Shown piece after piece: positions 1 through 11,281 of a DNA stretch of 64,000 nucleotides. Source of the stretch: Microterricola pindariensis (GTDB lineage: Bacteria > Actinomycetota > Actinomycetes > Actinomycetales > Microbacteriaceae); NCBI RefSeq assembly GCF_002936985.1, contig NZ_MPZN01000003.1:62001-126000 (forward strand), read 5' to 3'. The notes beneath the pieces are model-generated. The model had not been told where the DNA came from and ran no database searches. It saw nothing but the letters and a program-made list of their open reading frames with translations. The position numbers were made by a program, and so were the translations under genes. Positions within the stretch are counted from its first letter, which is position 1. Each line of letters starts with the position of its first letter.

Positions 1-3163
<3,163 letters not shown>

Positions 3164-3170
3164 GCGTTCA

Positions 3171-3252
3171 ACGCTAAGAATTGCTCATCCATTAGTCCAA
3201 TGAATCATTCGAGTCGATTCGATGTCCTTTAGCTATGAAGAGAACGTAGGCT
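3171..3252. promoter_or_regulatory. Divergent promoter region between the flavoprotein and LysR genes
   Basis: The 95-bp gap holds a minus-strand -10-like TAGCGT (3176-3171) for the flavoprotein and a plus-strand TAGGCT (3247-3252) placed 6 nt before the LysR start. Between them lies the palindrome AATGA-A-TCATT (3199-3209), followed by two direct copies of ATTCGA. These are plausible LysR binding sites. Their role is inferred from position only. Confidence 0.5.
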
Positions 3253-3258
3253 GTCGGC

Positions 3259-4200
3259 ATGAACCTGGAACAGTTGCAGAGCTTCGTCGAGGTGGCCCAG
3301 ACCGGGCACTTCACCCGCGCAGCCGCGCAGCTCCACCTCGCCCAGCCCTCGCTCAGCCGGCAGATCTCCACGCTGGAGGCCGACCTCGGCGCCCCGCTGT
3401 TCCACCGGGTGCGCGGCAATATCACGCTCACGGCGGCCGGCGAGTCGTTGTTGCCGCTGGCCAAGCGCATGCTCGCGGATGCCGAGGCCGTGCGCTACGA
3501 GATGCAGGAGCTGGCTGGGCTCCGCTCGGGGCGGGTGCGGCTCGGCGCGACGCCGACGCTCTGCATCAGCCTCGTCGCCGAGGTGCTGACCGCCTTCCAC
3601 GCGGCGTACCCCGGAATCCAGCTGCACCTGACGGAGGGCGGCTCCCGCGGACTGCTCGAGGAGCTGGCCGGCGGCGCGCTCGACCTGGCACTGATCACCA
3701 CCACCGAGGACGGGCCGGGCCCGTCGACGGGCCTCCGCCGCATCCCGCTGCTCACCGAGGAGCTCGTCGTGGTCTCCGCCGCGCACGGCGCGCACTTCGG
3801 CGATCGCACGTCCATCACCCTCGCCGAGCTGGCGGCGCTGCCGCAGATTACCTTCCACGAGAACTACGACCTGCGCGCCGCCACGATGCAGGCCTTCGCG
3901 GAGGCCGGGCTCAGCCCGCAGATCGTGCTCGAGGGCTCCGAGATGGATGCCGTGCTGCGCTGCGTCGAACGCGGGCTCGGCGTCGCCGTCGTGCCGGCGA
4001 TGGTGCTCGCCGACCGACCGGGGCTCTGCTCGGTGCGCCTCAGCGCGCCCCGACTGACCCGCTCGATCAGCCTCGCCCACCGCGGCGACGTCGCGCTCAC
4101 CCGGGCGGCCGAGGCGATGCAGCGCATGATCGTCGACACGGCCGACATCCTCGCCTCGGTGGGAGCGGCCGGGGGCGCGCTGATCGTGCGGGCCGGCTAG
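3259..4200 (+). CDS. LysR family transcriptional regulator
   Basis: At 313 residues this is a typical LysR-type regulator. The winged helix-turn-helix occupies about residues 1-60 (FTRAAAQLHLAQPSLSRQI), and the periplasmic-binding-protein-like effector domain runs from about 90 to 300. It is divergent from the fumarate reductase-type flavoprotein, the usual arrangement for a LysR activator of its neighbour, so the ligand is probably that enzyme's substrate or product. The ATG at 3259 has no Shine-Dalgarno sequence but sits 6 nt after a -10-like TAGGCT, which suggests a leaderless mRNA. The gene is convergent with the SnoaL-like gene, 20 bp away. Confidence 0.92.
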   Translation: MNLEQLQSFVEVAQTGHFTRAAAQLHLAQPSLSRQISTLEADLGAPLFHRVRGNITLTAAGESLLPLAKRMLADAEAVRYEMQELAGLRSGRVRLGATPTLCISLVAEVLTAFHAAYPGIQLHLTEGGSRGLLEELAGGALDLALITTTEDGPGPSTGLRRIPLLTEELVVVSAAHGAHFGDRTSITLAELAALPQITFHENYDLRAATMQAFAEAGLSPQIVLEGSEMDAVLRCVERGLGVAVVPAMVLADRPGLCSVRLSAPRLTRSISLAHRGDVALTRAAEAMQRMIVDTADILASVGAAGGALIVRAG

Positions 4201-4220
4201 CACCGCCGCCGCGTCGACTG

Positions 4221-4643
4221 CTACCGAATCTCGGTTGCCTGGGACCAGACGGCCTGCCAGCCGCCCTCGTTGAGCTCATAGCTATCGGTGTGCCAGTAGC
4301 CGGTGCGCGCGACGTGGTGCCCGCCGAATACGACTTCGAGTTCGGCGCGGTAGCGGATCGTCGCCACCGGGCCGGCGAGTCGAACCTCGATCGGGCCCGG
4401 CTCCCACGCGAGGTAGTCGATCTCGCCGGCGGAGACCGCGCCGAGGTACTGCGCCTTGGTGAGGAGGGCCCCGATGGGTGTCACGAGCTGGAAGTCGTCG
4501 GCGTGCAGTGCGCTCGCCGCAGCGATATCGCCCTCGACGAGGGCCTGCAGGCGGGCGCGCTCTCGATCGCGAATCTGCTCGGCTCTGGGGTCGGCGAGCA
4601 CGGGAGTCTCGGCGAGCTCGGAGGGGGTGGCGGATGACGTCAC
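4221..4643 (-). CDS. SnoaL-like/DUF4440 (NTF2 fold) protein
   Basis: This 140-residue protein has an NTF2-like pattern: an N-terminal helix with ALVEGDIAAASALHADDFQLVTP, then a beta-sheet half containing VATIRYRAELEV and a terminal WQAVWSQAT strand. Such proteins are small isomerases, hydrolases or binding proteins; the activity here is unknown. I chose the GTG at 4643 because AAGGAC precedes it; a longer reading frame runs upstream to 4733 but would cover the operator. It is divergent from the TetR gene across a 28-bp palindrome, so it is the likely regulatory target. Confidence 0.75.
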   Translation of the reverse strand: MTSSATPSELAETPVLADPRAEQIRDRERARLQALVEGDIAAASALHADDFQLVTPIGALLTKAQYLGAVSAGEIDYLAWEPGPIEVRLAGPVATIRYRAELEVVFGGHHVARTGYWHTDSYELNEGGWQAVWSQATEIR

Positions 4644-4706
4644 GCTGAGGTGTCCTTGTCGGTCGGGAGGGGTGCCGCGGCAGTGCGCGCGGCACGCGAC
4701 TGACAG

Positions 4707-4734
4707 ATTGACACTTTCAGACGAAAGTGTCAAT
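4707..4734. promoter_or_regulatory. 28-bp palindromic TetR operator
   Basis: Perfect 12-bp arms (left arm ATTGACACTTTC) flank a 4-bp AGAC centre. The palindrome lies between the divergent SnoaL-like and TetR genes and ends 7 bp before the chosen TetR start. Its length and symmetry are typical of an operator binding two TetR dimers or one dimer with extended contacts. It would cover the tetR promoter and sit about 64 bp upstream of the SnoaL-like start. Confidence 0.8.
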
Positions 4735-4741
4735 ATCGAGT

Positions 4742-5341
4742 GTGCCCACCCCCGACGCCAAGTCCGCCCACATCCTCGACTCCTCGCTCCCCGTCTTCTG
4801 CACGTACGGCTTTCAGAAGACGTCGATGCAAGACATCGCCCGCGCGGCTGGGATGTCCCGGGCGGCCCTCTACCTCCACTTCGCGAACAAGGAGGACGTC
4901 TTCCGCTCCGGCGCCGTGCGCACCCATGCCGCGGTCATGGCGCTCGTGGAGGCCGAGCTCGGCCAGCCCGGCGATGTCTTCGAGCGAATCGAGGCCGCTC
5001 TCGTGGCCTACTTCGAGGGTCTCGTCGAGCAGATCGCGGCGAGTCCGCACGGGGCGGAGCTCTTTGACGCCAGCGCCGAACTCGTCGGCGACGTGGTGCT
5101 GGGCGCGCGGCTACGGCTCAGCGACCTCCTCCGGGACGCGTTGGATGCGGCCGAGGTTCGCGGTGAGATTCGTCTCTCCGGAATCGCGACCGCAAGCGCG
5201 GAGTTGGCCGTCCTGCTGCTGGCATCCGTCGACGGAATCAAGGCGCAGCGCTCCGCACTGCTTCCGGTGAGGCCCGGCATTGCGCTGCAGCTGCGCCTGG
5301 TGCGCGCTGCCATCCAACCGGCAGCGGCCGCCGGCGTGTGA
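4742..5341 (+). CDS. TetR/AcrR family transcriptional regulator
   Basis: This is a 199-residue TetR repressor. The N-terminal helix-turn-helix reads FQKTSMQDIARAAGMSRAALYLHF followed by KEDVF, as in the AcrR group, and the C-terminal helical domain is ligand-binding and dimerising. I chose the GTG at 4742 (MPTPDAKS) because the in-frame GTG at 4727 lies inside the operator palindrome; no Shine-Dalgarno site is visible, so the message may be leaderless. It probably represses itself and the divergent SnoaL-like gene. The inducer is unknown. A short inverted repeat follows the gene. Confidence 0.9.
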   Translation: MPTPDAKSAHILDSSLPVFCTYGFQKTSMQDIARAAGMSRAALYLHFANKEDVFRSGAVRTHAAVMALVEAELGQPGDVFERIEAALVAYFEGLVEQIAASPHGAELFDASAELVGDVVLGARLRLSDLLRDALDAAEVRGEIRLSGIATASAELAVLLLASVDGIKAQRSALLPVRPGIALQLRLVRAAIQPAAAAGV

Positions 5342-5352
5342 AGCGGCTTCCA

Positions 5353-5376
5353 GCTCCCGCGGCAGGCCACGGGAGC
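5353..5376. terminator. Inverted repeat between convergent genes
   Basis: A 7-bp stem GCTCCCG/CGGGAGC (5353-5359 with 5370-5376) and a 10-nt loop lie in the 43-bp space between the convergent TetR and YCII genes. It could terminate transcription in both directions. The stem is short, so this is tentative. Confidence 0.4.
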
Positions 5377-5384
5377 GCGGGCTC

Positions 5385-5720
5385 CTACATGCCCGGGACC
5401 GCGAGCACCTCGTACACCTGGATGGTGGCGCCCGGCGTCATGAGGTGCGGGTGCCCGTCCATCATCGCCACGGCCTCGTCGAGGCTGTCGGCCTCGATGA
5501 ACGAGTAGCCGCTGACTCCAACAGGGGCGTCGGTGACGCCGGACGGCGCGACGTGCTTGCCGTTGCCGAGCGGGGCGCCGAAGTCGGCGAGGTTCTTGCC
5601 GACGCGCGACGACCACTCGATCCACGCCTGGGTGCTCGCGGCCTCCTCTTCGGGAGATAAGTTCGACACCGCCGATTCGACCGTCTCCGGTGAGGTGTAA
5701 ATCACAGCAAACTTGGACAT
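5385..5720 (-). CDS. YCII/DGPF-domain protein
   Basis: This 111-residue protein has the ferredoxin-like YCII (DGPF) fold: an N-terminal FAVIYTSPE strand, a central helix and the C-terminal IEADSLDEAVAMMDGHPHL segment. Members are small dimers with a conserved His/Asp pair of uncertain enzymatic function, and actinobacteria often encode them beside ECF sigma factors. No sigma gene is present here. The ATG at 5720 has GGAG upstream. It is convergent with the TetR gene. The function is unknown. Confidence 0.8.
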   Translation of the reverse strand: MSKFAVIYTSPETVESAVSNLSPEEEAASTQAWIEWSSRVGKNLADFGAPLGNGKHVAPSGVTDAPVGVSGYSFIEADSLDEAVAMMDGHPHLMTPGATIQVYEVLAVPGM

Positions 5721-5785
5721 GATCGTCTCCGATTCTGCGGGCAGCTTGACGGTGCCGGCAGGGCGGATTTTACGCCCGCGAGCTG

Positions 5786-6265
5786 TTAGGCGCGCCCTCG
5801 GTTCTGGCGGCGGACCTCACGCGGCGCGCGGCCGCCGAGGAAGGACTTGTCCGAGTCGACGAGGAATCCCTGGCGAAGCGCCTCGCGCCCGATCAGCATG
5901 CGGAATCCCATCTGGTCGCGGTTGGTCAGCGTCGTCTCGGCGGTGACGGTGCGCCCGTGGATCTCGACATTGAGGAGTACGACAATGCGCTCCTCGACAT
6001 GACCGGACGAACTGCGCACCGTGCGGCGGTCGTGCACGGGGCACTCGACCGTGACGGCATCCGACTCGGACTTCTGCCACGGGTGAACCCGGAAGCGCAC
6101 CCAATCGCCGGTGTCTCCGCTGAACTCCTCGATGTCAAAGGCGTGCAGGGCCGAGCTCCGGGCGCCGGTGTCGAGCTTGGCCTTGATCCAGGGCACACCG
6201 ATGCCCGGCAGACGGACCCACTCGCGCCAGCCCGCTATGGTGTTTGAATAGACAGGTTCACTCAC
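5786..6265 (-). CDS. RimK-associated retropepsin-like protein (RimB/COG4067 type)
   Basis: This 159-residue protein matches the putative aspartic peptidase family that accompanies RimK-type ATP-grasp ligases. The motif KLDTGARSSALHA holds the catalytic-type DTGA at residues 32-35, and MGFRMLIGREAL forms the second half of the single-domain retropepsin fold. It is divergent from the rimK-like gene 25 bp away, supporting a functional pair in which one protein adds and the other trims a peptide or amino-acid tail. The start is the GTG at 6265, directly after AAGGA. A degenerate -10 (CAAGAT, minus strand 6277-6272) lies 6 nt upstream, so it may be leaderless. Confidence 0.8.
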   Translation of the reverse strand: MSEPVYSNTIAGWREWVRLPGIGVPWIKAKLDTGARSSALHAFDIEEFSGDTGDWVRFRVHPWQKSESDAVTVECPVHDRRTVRSSSGHVEERIVVLLNVEIHGRTVTAETTLTNRDQMGFRMLIGREALRQGFLVDSDKSFLGGRAPREVRRQNRGRA

Positions 6266-6290
6266 TCCTTCATCTTGGCAGGCTCCACAG

Positions 6291-7481
6291 TTGAAACTCG
6301 CTATCCTCTCGCGCGCCCCTCACTCTTACTCGACACAAAGGCTCCGGGCCGCGGCTCTTCAACGCGGCCACCGGGTCAAGGTGCTGAACACGCTTCGCTT
6401 CGCGATTGACCTCTCCGGGGCCGAGCCTGACCTGCAGTACAGGGGCCGCCTGCTCTCGGACTATGACGCGATCCTGCCGCGCATCGGCAACTCGATCACC
6501 TACTTCGGCACCGCCGTTGTGCGCCAGTTCGAGCAGATGGACGTCTACACGCCCAACACGGCCAACGGCATCAGCAACGCGCGCGACAAGCTGCGGGCCA
6601 GCCAGATCCTCTCCCGCCACGAGATCGCGATGCCCGCGACGGCCTTCGTGCACAGCCGGGCCGACGTGCGCCTGGCCATCGAACGCGTCGGCGGGGCGCC
6701 GGTCGTCATCAAGCTGCTCGAGGGCACCCAGGGCATCGGCGTCATCCTCGCCCCCGAGGTGAAGATCGCCGAGGCGATCATCGAGACACTGCACTCGACC
6801 AAGCAGAACGTGCTGATCCAGAGCTTCATCTCCGAGAGCAAGGGCCGCGACATCCGCGCCCTCGTCGTCGGCGACCGCGTCGTCGCCGCGATGCGCCGGG
6901 TCGCCAGCGGCGATGAGTTCCGCTCGAACGTGCACCGCGGTGGCACGGTGGAGGCCGTCGAGCTGACGCCGGAGTACACCCGCGCCGCCGTGCGGGCCGC
7001 GCAGATCATGGGCCTGCGCGTGGCCGGTGTCGACATGCTCGAGGGCAACGACGGCCCCCTGATCATGGAGGTCAACTCCTCGCCAGGGCTCGAGGGCATC
7101 GAGCGGGCGACCGGACTCGACGTGGCCGGCGCGATCATCGACTACATCGCCGACCAGGTCGGCTTCCCCGAGATCGACGTGCGCCAGCGGCTCAGCGTCT
7201 CGACCGGCTACGGCGTGGCCGAGATCGTGGTCTACGGCAACGCGGACTTCGTCGGCAAGACGATGGCGGCCTCCGGGCTCGGTGACCGCGACATCACCGT
7301 GCTGACGGTGCACCGCGGCACGGCCGTGCTGCCCAACCCCAAGGCCGACCTGGTGCTGGAGGCGGGGGACAGACTGCTCTGCTTCGGCAAGCTCGACGAG
7401 ATGCGCTCGATGGTGCCGGAGCGCCGCCGCCGCCGTGCGCGCGTGCGGAAGCTGCCCAAGGAGCCGATCCCCGAGAGCTAG
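6291..7481 (+). CDS. rimK: RimK-type ATP-grasp alpha-L-glutamate ligase with C-terminal RCK_C-like domain
   Basis: The first ~290 residues match RimK, which ligates glutamate to a protein C-terminus. There is an N-terminal pre-ATP-grasp domain, an ATP-grasp core with PVVIKLLEGTQGIGV and the metal-binding MEVNSSPGLEGIE. Unlike the ~300-residue E. coli protein, about 100 further residues follow. The segment from GYGVAEIVVYGNADFVGKT to VLEAGDRLLCFG resembles the RCK_C/TrkA_C ligand-sensing domain of potassium channels and transporters, followed by a basic tail. The start is a TTG at 6291 (a degenerate -10, CAGGCT, lies 6 nt upstream). It is divergent from the retropepsin-like gene. The substrate protein is unknown; S6 is the textbook target in enterobacteria only. 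Confidence 0.85.
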   Translation: MKLAILSRAPHSYSTQRLRAAALQRGHRVKVLNTLRFAIDLSGAEPDLQYRGRLLSDYDAILPRIGNSITYFGTAVVRQFEQMDVYTPNTANGISNARDKLRASQILSRHEIAMPATAFVHSRADVRLAIERVGGAPVVIKLLEGTQGIGVILAPEVKIAEAIIETLHSTKQNVLIQSFISESKGRDIRALVVGDRVVAAMRRVASGDEFRSNVHRGGTVEAVELTPEYTRAAVRAAQIMGLRVAGVDMLEGNDGPLIMEVNSSPGLEGIERATGLDVAGAIIDYIADQVGFPEIDVRQRLSVSTGYGVAEIVVYGNADFVGKTMAASGLGDRDITVLTVHRGTAVLPNPKADLVLEAGDRLLCFGKLDEMRSMVPERRRRRARVRKLPKEPIPES

Positions 7482-7505
7482 CCGCTCAGGCGGCGGGCGG
7501 ATGCC

Positions 7506-7560
7506 GGCGTAGCCGGCCCGGCCGCCTACGCCAGTTCAGCCGGAATCGCGCCAGCTGAAC
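7506..7560. terminator. Double hairpin between convergent rimK and histidine kinase genes
   Basis: Two adjacent inverted repeats fill the 132-bp convergent gap. The first pairs GGCGTAG (7506-7512) with CTACGCC (7526-7532), with an inner CGGC/GCCG. The second pairs GTTCAGC (7534-7540) with GCTGAAC (7554-7560). They could terminate transcription from both sides. No gene is seen in the gap. Confidence 0.55.
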
Positions 7561-7613
7561 GGGCGTAGAGCGCAGGAAGTGGCGCAGAACGGGCGGCGCT
7601 GCCGGCCGGCAGC

Positions 7614-8828
7614 TCAGGCGGCGGCGGGAACCGTCACGCGCACCAGGAGACCGCCGCCGGGGCGGGGGGTCAGCTCCAGCGTGGCCTCGAAGCGGTCGAC
7701 GATCGCGGCAACGATCGACAGGCCGAGACCGTGGCCGCGCGCGGAGGAGCTGGTGGTGCGGCCGGCGACCCGGGTGAACTGCTCCGTGAGCGCGGCGACG
7801 TCGGCGGCGCCGAGTACGGCGCCGCTGTTGGCGAGCTCGATCGTGGCGCCCGCGGCATCCGCCCGCGTCTTCACGTGCAGGAACCCGCCGCCGTCCACGT
7901 TGTGCCGGATCGCGTTGTGCACGAGGTTCGTCAGCAGCTGGCGTACCAGCACCGGCTCAGCCTCGATCGTGGCCGGCTCCAGCTCGAGCTCGACCCGGAC
8001 ACCGCGCTCTGCAGCCTCCGCCGCGGCGCTCTCGACAACCGCGGCCGCGGCCTGCGCCAGGTCGACCGGCTCGGGCGGGGCCGTCGACGACTGGATCTGG
8101 GCGAGGTCGAGCAGCGCCTCCACCGTCTCGATGCTGCGCTCGTTCATCACCCGGAGCCGGTCGAAGACCTGCCGGTCCTCCGCGTCCTGGCGCTGCGCGA
8201 GCGCGACATCCAGCATCGCCCGGGTCGTGGCCAACGGGGTGAGCAGCTCGTGCGAGGCGTTCAACGCGAACCGCTTCGAGGCGGCGAAGGAGCGCTCCAG
8301 CTGCGCCAGCATGTCGTCGAAGTTCGCGGCCAGCTCCGAGATCTCGTCGCGCGGGCCGGTCAGCCCGATGCGCTGGCTGAGGTCGCCGTGTGCGGCCCGG
8401 CTGGCGGCGCTGTTGATGTACTGCAGCGGGGCGAGCACCCGCCCGGCGACGGCCCAGCCGACAGCGATGCCGACGATGGCGAGCACCACGAGCACCACCA
8501 CCGAGATGACCAACAACAGGTTGAACATCTGCTCGGTCGAGGTGATGACGAGTGCCGAGCTCGGGGTGACGGTTGCAGCGGGTTCGCCGGCCATGCCGGG
8601 GTCCGGGATGACGGCCGACGTCGAGTCGGTCGGCACCAGCGACTGTGCGGGCACGGTGGGGGCGGCCACCAGCTCGTAGCTGGGGAGGAAGCGCATCACG
8701 AGGTAGACCACCGTGAGCATGGCGATGCCCGCGCCGGTGAGCAGCGCCGAGTAGGTCAGCGCGAGCCGGGTGCGCACGGTTGCCCGATAGCGGCGGATGC
8801 CCGGCCCAGCGGCCTCAGCGGATCGCAT
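7614..8828 (-). CDS. Sensor histidine kinase (HAMP-HisKA-HATPase)
   Basis: This 404-residue membrane kinase has a transmembrane helix near residues 22-46, a ~55-residue extracytoplasmic loop, a second helix near 103-127, a HAMP domain, a HisKA domain with NASHELLTPLA near residue 190 and a HATPase domain with N-box NLVHNAIRHN and G2-box GLGLSIV. The phospho-His motif reads SHELLTPL instead of the usual SHELRTPL. It overlaps the response-regulator gene by 14 bp and is co-transcribed with it. The signal is unknown. The pair is divergent from the lipoprotein/MacAB-like operon, so that exporter is a likely target. Confidence 0.92.
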   Translation of the reverse strand: MRSAEAAGPGIRRYRATVRTRLALTYSALLTGAGIAMLTVVYLVMRFLPSYELVAAPTVPAQSLVPTDSTSAVIPDPGMAGEPAATVTPSSALVITSTEQMFNLLLVISVVVLVVLAIVGIAVGWAVAGRVLAPLQYINSAASRAAHGDLSQRIGLTGPRDEISELAANFDDMLAQLERSFAASKRFALNASHELLTPLATTRAMLDVALAQRQDAEDRQVFDRLRVMNERSIETVEALLDLAQIQSSTAPPEPVDLAQAAAAVVESAAAEAAERGVRVELELEPATIEAEPVLVRQLLTNLVHNAIRHNVDGGGFLHVKTRADAAGATIELANSGAVLGAADVAALTEQFTRVAGRTTSSSARGHGLGLSIVAAIVDRFEATLELTPRPGGGLLVRVTVPAAA

Positions 8829-9471
8829 AGCCGGCTCCAGAAACCGTGGTGATGATGCCGGGGTCGCCCAGCTTGCGGCGCAGGGTGCTGATCGTCACCT
8901 TGACGGTCTGGGTGAACGGGTTGGCGTTCTCGTCCCAGGCCTTCTCGAGGATGGTCTCTGCACTGACCACGCCGCCGCCCGCCTTCAGCAGCAACTCGAG
9001 CACAGAGAACTCCTTGCGCGTGAGTGCGACATACCGCCCCTGGCAGGTCACCTCGCGTCGGAACGGGTCGAGCCGAACGCCGTTTCGTTCGAGCACGGGC
9101 GGGTGCGAGCTGAACTGGCGCCGGTTCAGCGCGCGCAGCCGGGCGATGAGCTCGGGGAACTCAAACGGTTTGGCCAGGTAGTCGTCGGCGCCGAGCTCCA
9201 GCCCGGCGACCTTGTCGTCGAGGCGCCCGGCGGCGGTCAGCATGAGGACCGCGGGCCCCTCGGGGTCGGCGGCAAGTGCCCGGCAGACGTCGTCGCCGTG
9301 GGTGCCCGGGATGTCCCGGTCCAGCAGCACCAGGTCGTAGTCGTTGACGGCGACCGCGAGCAGCGCGGCATCCCCGTCGCCGACGATGTCGGCGGCGATG
9401 GCGTCCATCTCGAGCCGGGCGCGGATGGCGTCGGCGAGGAACTCCTCGTCCTCGACGATCAGTACTCTCAC
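8815..9471 (-). CDS. OmpR-family response regulator
   Basis: This 218-residue regulator has a receiver domain (acidic pocket VEDEE at residues 6-10, predicted phospho-acceptor Asp51 in LLDRDIPG, Lys near 101 in YLAKPF) and a C-terminal winged helix (VALTRKEFSVLELLLKAGG). It starts at the GTG at 9471 and overlaps the kinase gene by 14 bp. In the upstream gap (9472-9632) GAGAAAGGTAA and TTTACCCTCTC (about 9532-9562) form an imperfect inverted repeat that could be its binding site between the divergent units. Confidence 0.93.
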   Translation of the reverse strand: MRVLIVEDEEFLADAIRARLEMDAIAADIVGDGDAALLAVAVNDYDLVLLDRDIPGTHGDDVCRALAADPEGPAVLMLTAAGRLDDKVAGLELGADDYLAKPFEFPELIARLRALNRRQFSSHPPVLERNGVRLDPFRREVTCQGRYVALTRKEFSVLELLLKAGGGVVSAETILEKAWDENANPFTQTVKVTISTLRRKLGDPGIITTVSGAGYAIR

Positions 9472-9632
9472 GCGCCGTTCACCCTGCTTCCGCTTGATCC
9501 CCTCCGGAGAGTCAAGCAGACCCGAGGTTAGAGAAAGGTAAGCGCTGCCCTTTACCCTCTCGAAACCTGCCCCCTGCTGGAGTGGTCACTGCCGGCTCAC
9601 TCGACGCCGGAGAACCGACGAAGGATGCCAAC

Positions 9633-10139
9633 ATGCTCCCCACCACCCCCGCTCGCCGAACCGCCGTCGCCGCCGCGACCGCTGCCCTCCTGCTCCTCAG
9701 CCTGAGCGCCTGTGCGCCGGCCTCCGCCGGAGACCCGGAGCTGGAGTCCGGCTCGCTGGATGTCTCGATCGCCGAGTGGCGGCAGAACATGGACGACTGC
9801 ATGCTGGATGCCGGCTTCGACCTGACCGCGCAGGTCTCCGCCGACGGCTCCTCGGAGGCCATCGACACCTCCCAGTTCGACATGGCCGAGTTCGACAAGG
9901 CCTACGCGGCCTGCACGGAGCAGGTCGGCGAGGCGCCCGTCGACGAGAGCCTGCCCAGCGAGGAGGAGCTGTTCGACGCCCAGCTGCTCTTCGCCGCGTG
10001 CATGCGCGAGGCCGGCTATGACTACCCCGACCCGGTGAAGGGATCCGGCGGACTGAGCCCCGCCTTCGGGCCGGAGACCGACATCGAGGTCGTCGACGCC
10101 TGCTCTGCCGAGGCCTACGCAGACTTCGGTGCGGAATGA
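9633..10139 (+). CDS. Predicted lipoprotein, first gene of a MacAB-like export operon
   Basis: This 168-residue protein begins with a lipoprotein signal peptide: basic TPARR, a hydrophobic stretch and lipobox LSAC with the lipidated Cys at residue 27. The mature part is acidic and has four further Cys in DDCM, AACTEQ, AACMREAGY and DACS. It has no family I recognise, although similar actinobacterial lipoproteins precede HlyD/MacB export genes. I chose the ATG at 9633 because AAGGA lies 7 nt upstream; an in-frame extension to 9582 is less likely. Its stop overlaps the next start (ATGA), so the two are translationally coupled. Role inferred: exported sensor or periplasmic partner of the transporter. 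Confidence 0.8.
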   Translation: MLPTTPARRTAVAAATAALLLLSLSACAPASAGDPELESGSLDVSIAEWRQNMDDCMLDAGFDLTAQVSADGSSEAIDTSQFDMAEFDKAYAACTEQVGEAPVDESLPSEEELFDAQLLFAACMREAGYDYPDPVKGSGGLSPAFGPETDIEVVDACSAEAYADFGAE

Positions 10140-11281
10140 GTGCCGAGAACAGCCCCGCCGCGAACAGCCCCGCCGCGGATAGCCCCACTGTGAACGGCCC
10201 CGTCGCGGGCACCCGGCGTCGCGGCAAGCGGGTGCTCCTGCTGAGCGTCGCCGGTCTGCTCGTGGCCGCGGTCGCCGCGGCGGCCATCCTGCTCGCCCAA
10301 CCGCCGAAGAGCGGCGCGGCCGGGCCGGCCCCGGTCGAGGTGGAGACCGCACTGGTCAGCCGCGGCGACCTCACCGAGCTGGTGCGCGCGCCGGGCACGC
10401 TCTCGTACGGCGCCCCCCGCGAGCTCGGCACCGTGCTGCCCGGCATCGTCACCGGCCTGCCGGGCGCGGGCAGCGTCGTCACCGTCGGCGGCGAGCTATT
10501 CCGGGTGGACGACAGCCCCGTCGTGCTGCTGCACGGGGAGCTGCCCGTTTGGCGCGCCTTCTCCGCGGGCATGACGGACGGCGCCGACGTGCTGCAGCTG
10601 GAGCGCAGCCTGGCCGCCCTCGGCTTTTTCGAGCGCGAGCCGGACGAGGAGTTCGCCGGCAGCACCGAGGCCGCCATCGAGCGCTGGCAGAAGTCCCTCG
10701 GCCTCGAGCAGACGGGCATGGTCGAGCTCGGCCGGATCGCCTTCGCGCCCGCGGACCTCCGTATCCAGGAGCCCACGGCCGCCATCGGCGATGCGGCCGG
10801 CGCCGCGATCGTCTCGACCACCGGCACCGCCAAAGAGGTGCAGGCGTTCGTCGACACCGCCAACCAAGACCTCGTCGCGGTCGGCGCCAGCGTCAGCATC
10901 GCGCTGCCGGGCGGCGCCCAGACGACGGGCACCGTCGCGGCTGCCGGTGCACCCGTCGAACGCGACGGCAGCAGCGGCAAGAGCATGAAGATCCCCGTGA
11001 GCATCACGCTGGACGACACGGATGCCGCCGCCGCACTCGACAACGTCTCGGTCAGCGTGCTCCTCACCCAGACCAAGGCGGCCGACGTGCTGTTGCTGCC
11101 CGTCGGCGCCCTGCTCGCCCAGCCCGGCGGAGGATTCGCCGTCGAGGTCGTGCGCGCTGCGGCAGCATCCGGTCACACCCGAACAGTGGTCCCCGTCACG
11201 CTCGGCGCCTTCGCCGACGGCCTTGTCGCCGTCACCGGCGGCACGCTGGCCGAGGGCGACACCGTGGTGGTCGCCAAATGA
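10136..11281 (+). CDS. Peptidoglycan-binding/HlyD-like membrane fusion protein
   Basis: This 381-residue protein has a Ser/Pro-rich cytoplasmic N-terminus, one transmembrane helix near residues 33-55, a lipoyl/barrel-sandwich region (SRGDLTELVRAPGTL), an inserted PG_binding_1-like domain (LQLERSLAALGFF to IERWQKSLGLEQTG) and a C-terminal beta-barrel region. This layout is common for actinobacterial adaptor proteins paired with MacB-type ABC transporters. It overlaps the lipoprotein and ATPase genes by 4 bp each, so the four genes form one operon. It likely links the permease to the cell wall. The cargo is unknown. Confidence 0.85.
   Translation: MSAENSPAANSPAADSPTVNGPVAGTRRRGKRVLLLSVAGLLVAAVAAAAILLAQPPKSGAAGPAPVEVETALVSRGDLTELVRAPGTLSYGAPRELGTVLPGIVTGLPGAGSVVTVGGELFRVDDSPVVLLHGELPVWRAFSAGMTDGADVLQLERSLAALGFFEREPDEEFAGSTEAAIERWQKSLGLEQTGMVELGRIAFAPADLRIQEPTAAIGDAAGAAIVSTTGTAKEVQAFVDTANQDLVAVGASVSIALPGGAQTTGTVAAAGAPVERDGSSGKSMKIPVSITLDDTDAAAALDNVSVSVLLTQTKAADVLLLPVGALLAQPGGGFAVEVVRAAAASGHTRTVVPVTLGAFADGLVAVTGGTLAEGDTVVVAK

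Noticed and set aside
4727-4742. TetR start at the GTG at 4727
   Set aside because: That codon lies within the right arm of the operator palindrome; the GTG at 4742 gives a normal N-terminus.
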